Shown here: positions 15,749 through 24,780 of the stretch, piece after piece
Position numbering within the stretch: position 1 is the stretch's first letter
Layout of the letters: every line of letters starts with the position of its first letter
Source: Anaerolineales bacterium UBA5797
GTDB taxonomy: Bacteria > Chloroflexota > Anaerolineae > Anaerolineales > Villigracilaceae
DNA length: 64,000 nucleotides
NCBI GenBank assembly: GCA_002418205.1
Contig: DIDP01000006.1
Location: 87,698-151,697 of the forward strand
Reading direction: 5' to 3'
Translations under genes and position numbers: made by a program
The notes under the pieces: generated by a model
Databases searched by the model: none
Told to the model about the DNA's origin: nothing
Seen by the model: the letters and a program-made list of their open reading frames with translations, nothing else

Positions 15749-17800
15749 TTAGTGTTTGCTTTTTTCGCCGACAAATTCGACATATTTCGAACCGGGCAGA
15801 CCGTAATCATACGGTTCTCCAACGACCTCGAACGGCACATCGTAGTTGTGTGCCGGCATCGGGGAAGGAACCTGCCATTCGGGGGAACGGGAATTCCACA
15901 AATTGCCCTCCGCCTTTTCTCCATGCTTGATGCTGTGGAAGAAATTGATGAAGAAGATCAGAACGGAGGTCGCGATCCCGAAGGCACAGATGGTGAGGAT
16001 GAGGTGCGTGAAATCGAAACCAAGCGCGGGATCATAGTCGGCGATGCGGCGGCGCATACCCAACAACCCAATGCGCATCATGCCGAAGGTCAGGATCAGG
16101 AACGAGGGGGTCATCAGCCAGAAATGGACCTTGCCCCAAAACTCGTTCATGCGGCGACCGGTCGCCTTGGGGTACCAGTAGTAGATGGCGGCGAAGAACG
16201 GGAAGACAAATCCGCCGAAAATCGTATCGTGGAAGTGACCCACAATGAAATAGGTATCGTGCAGGTGCAGGTCAACAGAGACCGTGGCATTTGGGGGACC
16301 TGTGAGACCACCAAATAAAAAGACCAAAACCGCGCCAAGGACGAAGAGCATCGGGGTCGGTGTCTCGATCTTGCCTTTCCAAAGAGTTGCAACCCATGAG
16401 AAGAACTTGACCCCGGTCGGTACAGCCACGAGCAGGGTGCTGTACATGAACGGCACACGCAGGTATTCGTTCATACCCGAGGTGAACATGTGATGCGCCC
16501 AAACCAGGAAACCAACAAGCGCAATACCCAGCGAGGACATCGCCACCCAGCGATATCCGAACAACGGCTTGCGGGCAAATACCGGCAAGAGCTCAGAGAT
16601 CACGCCCAGGCCGGGCAGTACGAACACATACACCGCCGGATGGGAATAGAACCAGAAGAGATGCTGGAAGAGAACCGGATTGCCGCCTTTCGCCGGGTCA
16701 AAGAAACCCATGCCCAGCAAACGCTGGAACATGACCAACTGGAAGGAGAGACCGATCAACTGCGTGGCGGTCAGGGCGATGATCGAGGTGGCAACCGCTG
16801 CCCAGACGAAGATCGGAAGACGCCAGGCGGTCATGCCCTTGGCGCGCATCCGCAGGACGGTGGCGATCACATTCAAGGCGCCCAGGATGGACGACCAGCC
16901 CGCAACGAACACGCCGAGGAAGAACATCTGCATGCCCACGGGAGCCTTGGCGGAAAGCGGAGGATAACCGGTCCAGCCGGTATCGAAACCGCCCAGAACG
17001 AGACTCATCAATAAAAGCACTGAGGCGGGCACGGACACCCAATAGGCGAAGGCGTTCATGCGCGGGAATGCCATATCCTGCGCACCCAACAGCAGAGGCA
17101 CCGCATAGTTGATGATGCCGGATATGCCGAGCAGGATCGAGACGATCATGATCATGCCGTGCAGGGACATCAACGTATTATAGAGTTGCGGTCCGTTCTG
17201 ACCAAAGAGGCTCATACCCACGTTCAGGAACTGCAAACCGGACGCTGCCAGCTCCGTGCGGAAGATCAACGCGAACAAACCGCCCACCGAGATCAGGAAC
17301 AACGCCGTGACGGTGTATTGAATACCGATGACCTTGTGATCGAGCGAGACGTCAAAATATTTTTCCCAACCGGGTTCATCTTCGTGATGCTCGGGCGTGT
17401 CCATACCGCGCGCCCACTTCACCCAGTCGCTCATCACACCGACACCGAACAGGAAGGAGACCGCGCCGGCAATCCCGCCGAACACCCAGGCGGGTTCGGT
17501 GAAGAAGAAACCACCGAACAGCGAAAGTCCCATCAAGCCGCGGATACCCGTCACAACGAGACCGCCGACCAACGTGCCGATGATCTGGTACACCAGCCCG
17601 CGCGTGATGCCGCGATAACCGTAAATCCCAAAGAAGAATGCCGTAAAGGCGAATAGAAGCGCAAATGCCGAAGGCACCGGAGCACTGTAACGAACGCTCT
17701 TCATGATGAGCGTGTCCAGTCCCAAGCCGATCCCATACCCGATCACGCCTGCGATCAGCAGGAACAGCAAGCCGCTTCCTACAGAAGATTTCCTTTTCAT
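15749..17800 (-). CDS. ctaD: cytochrome c oxidase subunit I, A2 type, with an N-terminal membrane extension
   Basis: 683-residue catalytic subunit. Heme and CuB ligands are present: His in MSLHGMIMI, His in FYSHPAVYV, the His pair in VWAHHMF and HFHDTIFGGF. The YSHP motif with Ala where A1 enzymes have the HPEV Glu marks the A2 subtype, and the Tyr that crosslinks to the CuB His is kept. GAQDMAFPRMN keeps the Asp at the mouth of the D channel. Before the canonical core is an extra stretch of about 150 residues with four helices, not part of standard CtaD. The ATG at 17800 follows GGAGG at a distance of about 12 bases. Confidence 0.95.
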   Translation of the reverse strand: MKRKSSVGSGLLFLLIAGVIGYGIGLGLDTLIMKSVRYSAPVPSAFALLFAFTAFFFGIYGYRGITRGLVYQIIGTLVGGLVVTGIRGLMGLSLFGGFFFTEPAWVFGGIAGAVSFLFGVGVMSDWVKWARGMDTPEHHEDEPGWEKYFDVSLDHKVIGIQYTVTALFLISVGGLFALIFRTELAASGLQFLNVGMSLFGQNGPQLYNTLMSLHGMIMIVSILLGISGIINYAVPLLLGAQDMAFPRMNAFAYWVSVPASVLLLMSLVLGGFDTGWTGYPPLSAKAPVGMQMFFLGVFVAGWSSILGALNVIATVLRMRAKGMTAWRLPIFVWAAVATSIIALTATQLIGLSFQLVMFQRLLGMGFFDPAKGGNPVLFQHLFWFYSHPAVYVFVLPGLGVISELLPVFARKPLFGYRWVAMSSLGIALVGFLVWAHHMFTSGMNEYLRVPFMYSTLLVAVPTGVKFFSWVATLWKGKIETPTPMLFVLGAVLVFLFGGLTGPPNATVSVDLHLHDTYFIVGHFHDTIFGGFVFPFFAAIYYWYPKATGRRMNEFWGKVHFWLMTPSFLILTFGMMRIGLLGMRRRIADYDPALGFDFTHLILTICAFGIATSVLIFFINFFHSIKHGEKAEGNLWNSRSPEWQVPSPMPAHNYDVPFEVVGEPYDYGLPGSKYVEFVGEKSKH

Positions 17801-17821
17801 AATCCTATTTTCCTCCGCCAA

Positions 17822-18826
17822 TTATCTGAGCGTCTTGATGTATGCAACGATGTCGGCGATCTGCTCATCTGAGAAACCATAAACGGGCATCTGCTGACCT
17901 TCGAACCCGGCAACGATCTGTGACTGCGGCGCTTTGATGGACGAATACAGATAATCGTCCGTGGCTGTCACGGTCGTCCCATCTGACAAAGCCACCTGTG
18001 AGCCGGCCACTCCTCTCCAGGTCGGACCGATACCTGCCGAGCCATCGATCGAGTGACAAGCCGCGCAGCCATTGGCGGCCACCAGTGCCTGACCGCGTCC
18101 CTCCGGCGTTTGCGCCGCCTCCGCGGCAAGCGCAACCTGGCCGCTCATCCACGTATCGAAATCAGCCTGCGATGAGATGATCACCGGTTTCTCCATATAA
18201 GCATGCGAAGTGCCGCACAGTTCCGCACAACGGACCTTGTAATCGCCGATCACCGTCGGGGTGATGCGGAGTTCGGTGGTGCGACCAGGCACAAGGTCCT
18301 GCTTGACGCGGAATTCCGGCACCCAGAACGAATGGATCACATCCGTCGAAGTCATCTGCAAAAGGACCTGCCTCCCCACCGGAGCATGCAGTTCATCCGA
18401 CACAACACCGTATTCAGGATATTCGAACTTCCAAGACCACTGAATGCCGGTCACTTTAACGACCATTGCATCCGGATCGATCCGGCGGGTTTCCGCCAGA
18501 TTCCCCGCGCCCAGATAGGCAAAGATTGCAACCATAAACAATGGGATCACCGTCCAGGTGATTTCCAGTCTCGCATTCCCCTCGATATGTTCCCCGTCGG
18601 TCATATCCCCTTTTTTGCGCCGGAACACGATCAGACTGTAGAACATCGGCACAATGATGAGGGCAAAAAGAAAGGATATGACCATGACTTCCAGGTTCCA
18701 TAACCAATCGATCGGCCCCGCCTGAAGACTCGCCGCCTCGGGCATCAGCCCGGCTGCATTCAGGCCGAAGTATGTGAGAACAGCCATCGCGATGACCAAA
18801 ATTCCCACGATCACAAAATGTCGCAT
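17822..18826 (-). CDS. ctaC: cytochrome c oxidase subunit II with C-terminal cytochrome c domain (caa3 type)
   Basis: 334 residues: N-terminal hydrophobic segment, two membrane helices (to about residue 90), the CuA cupredoxin domain and a cytochrome c domain. CuA ligands are in CAELCGTSHAYM; the heme c site is CAACH with MPVYG supplying the likely Met ligand. The built-in cytochrome marks a caa3 oxidase, which can take electrons without a separate soluble cytochrome. The ATG at 18826 has AGGAGAG nearby, whereas upstream in-frame codons have no such site. First gene of the oxidase operon; the subunit I start follows after 21 bases. Confidence 0.95.
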   Translation of the reverse strand: MRHFVIVGILVIAMAVLTYFGLNAAGLMPEAASLQAGPIDWLWNLEVMVISFLFALIIVPMFYSLIVFRRKKGDMTDGEHIEGNARLEITWTVIPLFMVAIFAYLGAGNLAETRRIDPDAMVVKVTGIQWSWKFEYPEYGVVSDELHAPVGRQVLLQMTSTDVIHSFWVPEFRVKQDLVPGRTTELRITPTVIGDYKVRCAELCGTSHAYMEKPVIISSQADFDTWMSGQVALAAEAAQTPEGRGQALVAANGCAACHSIDGSAGIGPTWRGVAGSQVALSDGTTVTATDDYLYSSIKAPQSQIVAGFEGQQMPVYGFSDEQIADIVAYIKTLR

Positions 18827-18883
18827 ACGTTCTCTCTCCTGAAAAAGTATCGAACAGGGACCACCCCGGTCCACAACCGTCCT

Positions 18884-18912
18884 AATTTACCAAATTTTCT
18901 TCCATTTGTCAC
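18884..18912 (-). promoter_or_regulatory. promoter of the oxidase operon
   Basis: On the minus strand GTGACA (18907-18912) and TAAATT (18884-18889) are 17 bases apart, placing the transcript start near 18877, about 50 nt before ctaC. Confidence 0.5.
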
Positions 18913-18963
18913 GAATTAATGTGGACGAAAAACCGCCTCGCGCAAAGCCGCAACCGGATGCCA

Positions 18964-19431
18964 TTAAACCGAAATCCCCAACTCTGACAATAATTCCGCG
19001 CTATGCTCCGCCGGACGTACATTCTCAAACACCCTTTTGACCAATCCGTTGCCATCGATCAGAAAGGTGGTTCTCAATACTCCCTCGTACGATCTGCCCA
19101 TCGATTTCTTCGGTCCCCACACTTGATATTGATCGCAGACCTTATGACCGTCATCCGCCAGCAGCGGAAACGGCAGCTGATATTTTTCCTTGAACTTGGC
19201 ATGTGAATTCACGCTATCCGGGCTGACACCCAGAACGACCACGCCCGCGTTCTCATAGGCGGAATAATCATCGCGGAAATTACACGCTTCCTTGGTGCAA
19301 CCCGGCGTGTCGTCCTTCGGATAAAAATACAAAACGATGTTCTTACCGCGATAATCCGAAAGTTTGCGGGGGGTGTTCGTATCATCCAACAATTCAAAAT
19401 CAGGTGCAGAGATTCCGGAAGAAATGGGCAT
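18964..19431 (-). CDS. bcp: thiol peroxidase, BCP/PrxQ type
   Basis: 155-residue peroxiredoxin that reduces hydrogen peroxide and organic peroxides using thioredoxin. The peroxidatic Cys is residue 45 in TPGCTKEACNF and the resolving Cys is residue 50, the spacing of the Bcp subgroup. GVSPDS and a full-length C-terminal part are present. AAAGGAT lies upstream of the ATG, and a near-consensus promoter lies before it. It stands alone next to the oxidase operon, fitting defence against respiratory peroxide. Confidence 0.93.
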   Translation of the reverse strand: MPISSGISAPDFELLDDTNTPRKLSDYRGKNIVLYFYPKDDTPGCTKEACNFRDDYSAYENAGVVVLGVSPDSVNSHAKFKEKYQLPFPLLADDGHKVCDQYQVWGPKKSMGRSYEGVLRTTFLIDGNGLVKRVFENVRPAEHSAELLSELGISV

Positions 19432-19451
19432 GAATTATCCTTTTTTTGATT

Positions 19452-19480
19452 ATTATACTCCGCAGATCGATTTACATCAA
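19452..19480 (-). promoter_or_regulatory. promoter of bcp
   Basis: TTGATG (19475-19480) and a perfect TATAAT (19452-19457) on the minus strand have a 17-base spacer. The -35 lies at the edge of the neighbouring terminator stem. Confidence 0.65.
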
Positions 19481-19509
19481 AAAACCGTCACAGGAATGCG
19501 ACGGTTTTT
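19480..19509 (-). terminator. terminator after the receiver gene
   Basis: A 10-bp perfect stem (AAAAACCGTC with its complement) and a 10-base loop end in a T-run on both strands. It ends the minus-strand moeA-receiver operon. Confidence 0.75.
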
Positions 19510-19529
19510 AATATAAGCTTGGGCAAACC

Positions 19530-19898
19530 CTACGCGAGTTTTACTTTTTTCAACGCCTCTTCGAGCGCGTCGATCGTGGCGGGCTTGATGATCATGGCGG
19601 ACGCGCCGAGCTTCATCACCTTGTTGCGCGTCTCCGGCTGGTCATCGGAGGTGACCACGATCACAGGCACGGGCTTCAAGCGCGGCTCGCGCCGCAGATA
19701 TGCAAGTACCTCCGTCCCATCCACACCCGGCATGTTGATATCCAGACAAATGAAATGAGGCGTGAACCCCTTCCCCAACAGCGACATGGCAGGGCTCGAG
19801 CCATATGCCACGCGTGCCTTGAACCCCAGAACCATCAGCATTTGATTGAGCGCGTCTGCGGTCGAACGGTTGTCGTCAATGATCAACGCTTCGGTCAT
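19530..19898 (-). CDS. single-domain response regulator (CheY-like)
   Basis: 122-residue receiver domain with no output domain. The acidic pair is Asp8-Asp9, the phosphoacceptor Asp53 lies in CLDINMPG, and the conserved Thr and Lys are in VVTSDD and IIKPA. Its start overlaps the moeA stop by four bases (ATGA), so it is probably translated together with that gene. No histidine kinase is nearby. Single receivers work in phosphorelays, in flagellar or pilus control, or through protein contact; which applies cannot be told. Confidence 0.85.
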   Translation of the reverse strand: MTEALIIDDNRSTADALNQMLMVLGFKARVAYGSSPAMSLLGKGFTPHFICLDINMPGVDGTEVLAYLRREPRLKPVPVIVVTSDDQPETRNKVMKLGASAMIIKPATIDALEEALKKVKLA

Positions 19899-21901
19899 TC
19901 ATCCTCCAAAATGATATTACCCATCACGGACACGTCGTAGCCCGTCAGTTGGGAAACAGCCTTTCGGAATGCCGGATCAACCAGAAGTCCGAAAAGAGGC
20001 GCAAGCAGATCGCCTTCCGCAATTTCCTTCGGGATCACCAGATCGTAGCGTTCCTGAAAAAGTGGAATGAAATCCAGGTCCAGCGCCTGCGCGGCGGCGG
20101 CGATCCCCAGCCCGCAATCGGCACGACCCGATGCAACTGCCGCCGCAACGCCGAGATGAGTATACTCTTCCTGGGTATAGCCGACAATGGAACTTTGGGG
20201 GATTGTCATCAAATTCAAATGATAATCCAACAGGACGCGCGTGCCTGCGCCGCGCTGCCGGTTCATAAAACGGACCTGGGGGTTGGTGAGGCTTCCCAGG
20301 CTTTTTATGCCTTTCGGATTCCCCTTCTTTACCATGAGACCCTGCTCACGCCCGACCAGCGCCACCAGCTTGACCGGAATCCCCGGCATATATTGGCGGA
20401 TGTATGAGATGTTATATTCGCCCGTTTTTGGATCCAGCAGATGCGAACCGGCGAAATGTGCTTCGCCGCGCCGGAGTGCGACCATGCCGCCCTGCGAACC
20501 GACATTGGCGGAGGCAAGCCGGCGGTCGCGCTCTGTGAGGAATTGCGCCATGAGGTCGAGCGTCATATCGTGCGAACCGATCGAAAGGATGGTCCGTTCA
20601 ATATCCGCTTTATTTCGATAGAGATGAACCTGAACCTTCTCGCCCGCCTCCAAACCCTGGGTACCGCGCGGGATCACAGCCAGTCCATCCGCCTGCACAA
20701 GGGACGTAATGACACCGGCTCCACGCGCCAACGGGGCGGCGAGCAGTTTTTCTCCTACCCTGCCTACCGCCACCCGGACGAAATCATCATCGCCCGGCGG
20801 AGATACGATCTTGCGGGTGAGCGTTGCAGTCTCCACTGTCAGTTCTTTCGCTCTGCGCCCAAGCCAGGTCGCGAGGAGAGGCTCCACGAAGATCTCCACC
20901 GTCAGCGCTGCAGAGACAGGATAACCGGGAACACCTATGATCGGGCTCAGGTTCCAGGTTTCAGGTTTCAGGTTTTCCGAAACTCGATTCTCGTTTCCCG
21001 ATTCCCGATTTACCATCCCCAAAATCACCGGATGCCCAGGACGGACAGCAACACCATGAACCAGAAGTGTTCCGAGCTTTTCCACCACCTTCGCAGAGAA
21101 ATCCTCCGCGCCGGCAGAGGAACCTGCGTTTAACAAAACCAGATCATGAGTTTGGGCGGCTTCCTGCACGCGTTGACAGATCAGGTCAAAATCATCTTTT
21201 GTGATCGGATACCGCGTCGCTTCACCGCCCATGGATTTGATCTGCGCGGCGATGACCAGCGAGTTGTACTCGAGGATATCCCCCGCTTTGAGCTGGCTTC
21301 CGATCGGGACCAGTTCCGTCCCGGTGGGAAGGATCGCCACTCTGGGTTTGCGCGCCACATTGATCGATTGGTGCCCCGCCGCGGCGATGGCGCCCAGATC
21401 CGCAGGGCGCAATATGTGCCCGGCAGGCAGAACCAACTGCGTGGCGACGATATCCTCCCCCAGCGGACGCACATGACTCCACGGCGCAACCGAGGCACGG
21501 ATCCGGATCGCGGCAGGCTCACGGATTTCCTCTGTGATGTTCCCGTGTTCATCCAGCGCTTCGACATTCTCGATCGGGATGACCGCGTTCGCCCATCCGG
21601 GCAGGGGATCGCCTGTATCCACGTATTCGGCTTCGGGTCCGAGTTGAAGCGTCAGCGGCCTGGATGGCAGCGCGCCGTTCGTGTTGATCGCCCGTACGGC
21701 GAATCCATCCATGGCGGAGGCATGGTAATGCGGCGACGAGATCCTTGCCCAAACTGCCTCGGCGGTGACGCGCCCCAATGCATTCTCGTCGAGCGGGATT
21801 GTTTCAGGACCCAACACCCGCCACAAATTTGCTTCCTGAAGCGCCTGTTTCAAGCGCGCCTGCGCCTCGGAGAGGGGAATATCATGAAGGTAGACTGACA
21901 T
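19895..21901 (-). CDS. moeA: molybdopterin molybdotransferase (MoeA) fused to a substrate-binding-protein domain
   Basis: 668 residues. The first 400 or so are MoeA, which inserts molybdenum into adenylylated molybdopterin: SAMDGFAVRA, then the domain with TGTELVPIG and a GSSAG loop, and a C-terminal barrel. From about 420 onward lies a periplasmic-binding-protein-like domain of the type often joined to MoeA, with SQGGMVALRRGEAHFAGSH. Around residues 296-317 the coding frame passes through a low-complexity repeat (see repeat entry) that interrupts the MoeA part. The ATG at 21901 has no clear ribosome-binding site. The binding domain may sense molybdate or a cofactor, but this is not established. 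Confidence 0.85.
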   Translation of the reverse strand: MSVYLHDIPLSEAQARLKQALQEANLWRVLGPETIPLDENALGRVTAEAVWARISSPHYHASAMDGFAVRAINTNGALPSRPLTLQLGPEAEYVDTGDPLPGWANAVIPIENVEALDEHGNITEEIREPAAIRIRASVAPWSHVRPLGEDIVATQLVLPAGHILRPADLGAIAAAGHQSINVARKPRVAILPTGTELVPIGSQLKAGDILEYNSLVIAAQIKSMGGEATRYPITKDDFDLICQRVQEAAQTHDLVLLNAGSSAGAEDFSAKVVEKLGTLLVHGVAVRPGHPVILGMVNRESGNENRVSENLKPETWNLSPIIGVPGYPVSAALTVEIFVEPLLATWLGRRAKELTVETATLTRKIVSPPGDDDFVRVAVGRVGEKLLAAPLARGAGVITSLVQADGLAVIPRGTQGLEAGEKVQVHLYRNKADIERTILSIGSHDMTLDLMAQFLTERDRRLASANVGSQGGMVALRRGEAHFAGSHLLDPKTGEYNISYIRQYMPGIPVKLVALVGREQGLMVKKGNPKGIKSLGSLTNPQVRFMNRQRGAGTRVLLDYHLNLMTIPQSSIVGYTQEEYTHLGVAAAVASGRADCGLGIAAAAQALDLDFIPLFQERYDLVIPKEIAEGDLLAPLFGLLVDPAFRKAVSQLTGYDVSVMGNIILEDE
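20949..21014. repeat. short-unit repeat inserted inside moeA
   Basis: On the plus strand the unit AGGTTTC/AGGTTCC occurs in tandem, followed by several copies of a CGATTCTCG/CCGATT-like unit. It remains in frame on the minus strand, encoding a polar run rich in Asn, Glu, Arg and Ser at residues 296-317 of the MoeA protein. The region has low complexity unlike its surroundings. Confidence 0.6.
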
Positions 21902-21931
21902 ATCAATTTTTCTTTTCAAAACCTAATCTGA

Positions 21932-23371
21932 TCATCCCAACACTTCCACATCATGCGGACCGGACTCTTTCAATCCCGCGCCGGTCATCCGCACGAAGAT
22001 GGCTTTCTGCTGGAACTCCTCGATCGAATGCACACCGCTGTAACTCATCCCGGATTGCAGCCCGCCAACCAACTGCGTCAGAACCTCGCGCGCCTTGCCG
22101 CGATATGGGACCGCCGCCTCGACCCCTTCCGCGACATACTCTTCGATCTCTTCGCGGGTCAGGTCGTTGCCTTCGCGTTTGTTGCGTTCGATGTTGGCAG
22201 TCAACGATGCCATGCCACGCGAGGCTTTATAGCGATGCCCCTTGCGCGTCATCATCAACCCCGGGCTTTCATCCGTCCCTGCCAGCAACGAACCGATCAT
22301 CACAGTCTGCGCGCCTGCCGCGATGGCTTTTGCCACATCACCGGGATGACGGATCCCGCCATCGGCAATGATGGGGATGGCATGCTTCTGCGCCTCCTCC
22401 GCGCATGCGATGACCGCGGTCAACTGCGGCACACCGGAACCCGCCACCTGCCGCGTAACGCAAATCGAACCGGGCCCCACCCCCACCTTGACGCAATCCG
22501 CACCGGCCTCGATCAAACGTTTCGTTCCATCGGCAGTTGCCACATTCCCACCGATGATCTGCGTTTCAGGGAAACGTTTGCGGATGTTTTCGATCATCTC
22601 GATCTCCAGGTGCGAATCGCCATGGGCGATATCCACCACGATGCAATCCGCGCCGGCGTGCAGCGCGGCTTCCACGCGCCGCATTTCCCTGTCCCGTACC
22701 CCCACCGCCGCGCCGACAGCCAGGCGTCCCTTCGCATCCTTCGTTGCCTTCGGATATTGCGTGATCTTCATAATATCCTTCAAAGTGATCAACCCCGCCA
22801 CCCTGCCGTTCTCATCCACCAGGGGCAGTTTTTCAATGCGATATTCGTGCAACAATTTTTCCGCATCCTTCAGGGAAGTATCAGGGGCGGCGCTGTGCAC
22901 CTCCCTGGTCATGATCGCAGTCACCGGCTTACTTTCATCCGTCTCGAACAACAGGTCGCGGGTGGATACGATGCCGATCAATCTTTCATCCTTGTCAAGG
23001 ATCAGGATCCCGCCCGTTCCCGTCTCATCCACCACCCGCTTCACATCGCCGACCGTATGCTGGTCCGTCATCGTAATGGGGTTATCCACAACGAACGACT
23101 CGGCTTTCTTCACGCGTTCGATCTGGCGCGCCTGTTCTGCGATCGTCATAAAACGGTGGATGATCCCGATCCCGCCCTCGCGCGCCATCGCAATCGCCAT
23201 CTCGCTCTCGGTCACCACATCCATGTTCGCCGAAACGATGGGCGATTGCAGCGCGATCTTCTTCGTCAGCCAGCTCTTCGTCGAAAGCGTCCGCCGCGAA
23301 TCCACATCCGAATATTGCGGAACAAGCAGAACGTCATCATAGGTCAAAGCCACATCAGGCAGAATTTTCAT
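21932..23371 (-). CDS. guaB: inosine-5'-monophosphate dehydrogenase
   Basis: 479-residue enzyme that oxidises IMP to XMP, the committed step to GMP. The N-terminal TYDDVLLVP motif, two CBS domains at about 95-205, and the active-site loop GPGSICVTR with its catalytic Cys near residue 302 are visible. The C-terminal flap has EGVEAAVPYRG. GAGGAG precedes the ATG. It is divergent from purB with 45 bases between start codons. The moeA start comes 30 bases after the guaB stop, so a common transcript is possible. Confidence 0.96.
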   Translation of the reverse strand: MKILPDVALTYDDVLLVPQYSDVDSRRTLSTKSWLTKKIALQSPIVSANMDVVTESEMAIAMAREGGIGIIHRFMTIAEQARQIERVKKAESFVVDNPITMTDQHTVGDVKRVVDETGTGGILILDKDERLIGIVSTRDLLFETDESKPVTAIMTREVHSAAPDTSLKDAEKLLHEYRIEKLPLVDENGRVAGLITLKDIMKITQYPKATKDAKGRLAVGAAVGVRDREMRRVEAALHAGADCIVVDIAHGDSHLEIEMIENIRKRFPETQIIGGNVATADGTKRLIEAGADCVKVGVGPGSICVTRQVAGSGVPQLTAVIACAEEAQKHAIPIIADGGIRHPGDVAKAIAAGAQTVMIGSLLAGTDESPGLMMTRKGHRYKASRGMASLTANIERNKREGNDLTREEIEEYVAEGVEAAVPYRGKAREVLTQLVGGLQSGMSYSGVHSIEEFQQKAIFVRMTGAGLKESGPHDVEVLG

Positions 23372-23400
23372 CGTTGCTCCTCTTGAATTGGGTCGCCCGA

Positions 23401-23408
23401 ATTATAAT
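23401..23408. promoter_or_regulatory. palindromic -10 shared by guaB and purB
   Basis: ATTATAAT reads TATAAT on both strands (minus 23401-23406; plus 23403-23408). Toward purB it lies 8 nt before the ATG, so that mRNA may be leaderless; toward guaB it would give a leader of about 23 nt with a Shine-Dalgarno sequence. No good -35 at 17 bases is evident for either. Confidence 0.5.
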
Positions 23409-23416
23409 GCTTGAAG

Positions 23417-24763
23417 ATGAATCTTCATTCCCTCTCCCCTCTGGATGGACGCTACAAAAAAGATGTCGCCCCACTCCGGGAATTCTTCTCTGAATTCGCC
23501 TTTCTCCGCACCCGCGCACGCCTCGAACTCGACTTTCTAACTGCTCTTTCCAAAACCGGCATTTGCCCACCTCCGAACATTTCCCTCGAAACCTTCACCG
23601 AAGATGACGCGCGCAAGATCCAGGAATACGAAAGGACGACGCGGCACGATGTCAAGGCAATCGAATATTTCCTCAGGGATAAACTTCCAAGCGAATTGCA
23701 TCAATGGATCCACTTCGGTCTCACATCTGAGGACGTCAACAACATTGCCCAGGCTCTTGCGTTGAGGGATGCGCGTGATCGGGTTCTTCTCCCTGCCCTT
23801 GATGAACTTATCATATCCCTGCGCGATTTCGCAACACGATATCGCGCCCTGCCCATGCTCGCGCGGACTCACGGTCAGCCAGCCGTGCCTACCACTTTGG
23901 GGAAAGAGATTGCCGTCTATCTTGCACGCCTCAAAAACTGCCGCACTGAAATTGCAAGTCACAAGTTCGAAGCCAAACTGACAGGCGCGGTCGGCAACTT
24001 CAATGCGCTCAGTGTGGCCTTCCCCAACATCGATTGGATCTCATTCAGTGAGAAATTCATCCGAAGTCTCGGCTTGAAGCCCAACTTCATCACAACCCAA
24101 ATCCTGCCATATGACAATTGGATGCGATACTTCCAATCCATTCAACTGACCAACTCCACCCTTATTGACTACGCGCAGGATATGTGGAGATATATCAGCG
24201 ACGGGTATCTCAGGCAAAAAGTCGTCGAAAGCGAAGTAGGGTCGTCCACCATGCCACAGAAGGTCAATCCCATTGACTTTGAAAACGCGGAGGGCAATCT
24301 CGGAATCGCAAACGCACTTCTCACCCATTACTCGCAAAAACTTCCCATCTCGAGACTACAAAGGGACCTGTCCGATTCAACTGTGCGCAGAACGTTTGGC
24401 ACGGCGTTGGGTCACACACTTCTTGCGTGGACCAACATTGGCCGGGGCATGTTACGCGTGGATGCCGATGAGGAGAAGATCAAAGCTGAGTTGAACGCAC
24501 ACTGGGAAGTCGTCAGTGAAGGGGCGCAGACCATCCTGCGCGCGGCAGGTCGAAGCGACGCGTATGAGTCGCTTAAATCCCGGGTGCGGGGACGTGTCTT
24601 TGACGGAGACAGTTACCGGCTTTGGGTCGAAGCGTTGGATATCGATGAGGAAACGCGCAAAAGGCTGGTGAGTCTATCTCCCGAGTCCTATATCGGGCTG
24701 GCAGTCGAGTTGGTGGAATTGGTGCTTCGGGATTCGATGGTCGAAAATAGAAGCGCCGAATAA
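23417..24763 (+). CDS. purB: adenylosuccinate lyase
   Basis: 448-residue enzyme of the fumarase/aspartase superfamily. It splits SAICAR in IMP synthesis and adenylosuccinate to AMP. The N-terminus (LSPLDGRY) and the signature GSSTMPQKVNP with its catalytic Ser loop are clear, as are RTHGQPAVPTTLGKE and TSEDVNN. The ATG at 23417 is preferred over TTG two codons earlier; there is no ribosome-binding site before either. purA follows after 17 bases, so the genes for the IMP to AMP steps form one operon, divergent from guaB. Confidence 0.95.
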   Translation: MNLHSLSPLDGRYKKDVAPLREFFSEFAFLRTRARLELDFLTALSKTGICPPPNISLETFTEDDARKIQEYERTTRHDVKAIEYFLRDKLPSELHQWIHFGLTSEDVNNIAQALALRDARDRVLLPALDELIISLRDFATRYRALPMLARTHGQPAVPTTLGKEIAVYLARLKNCRTEIASHKFEAKLTGAVGNFNALSVAFPNIDWISFSEKFIRSLGLKPNFITTQILPYDNWMRYFQSIQLTNSTLIDYAQDMWRYISDGYLRQKVVESEVGSSTMPQKVNPIDFENAEGNLGIANALLTHYSQKLPISRLQRDLSDSTVRRTFGTALGHTLLAWTNIGRGMLRVDADEEKIKAELNAHWEVVSEGAQTILRAAGRSDAYESLKSRVRGRVFDGDSYRLWVEALDIDEETRKRLVSLSPESYIGLAVELVELVLRDSMVENRSAE

Positions 24764-24780
24764 CGAATATCGGAGGTCGA

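Noticed and set aside
21953..23386. Open frame of 477 codons antisense to guaB
   Set aside because: It mirrors guaB codons exactly, with a His/Arg-rich product without any known motif; the IMP dehydrogenase on the other strand is unmistakable.
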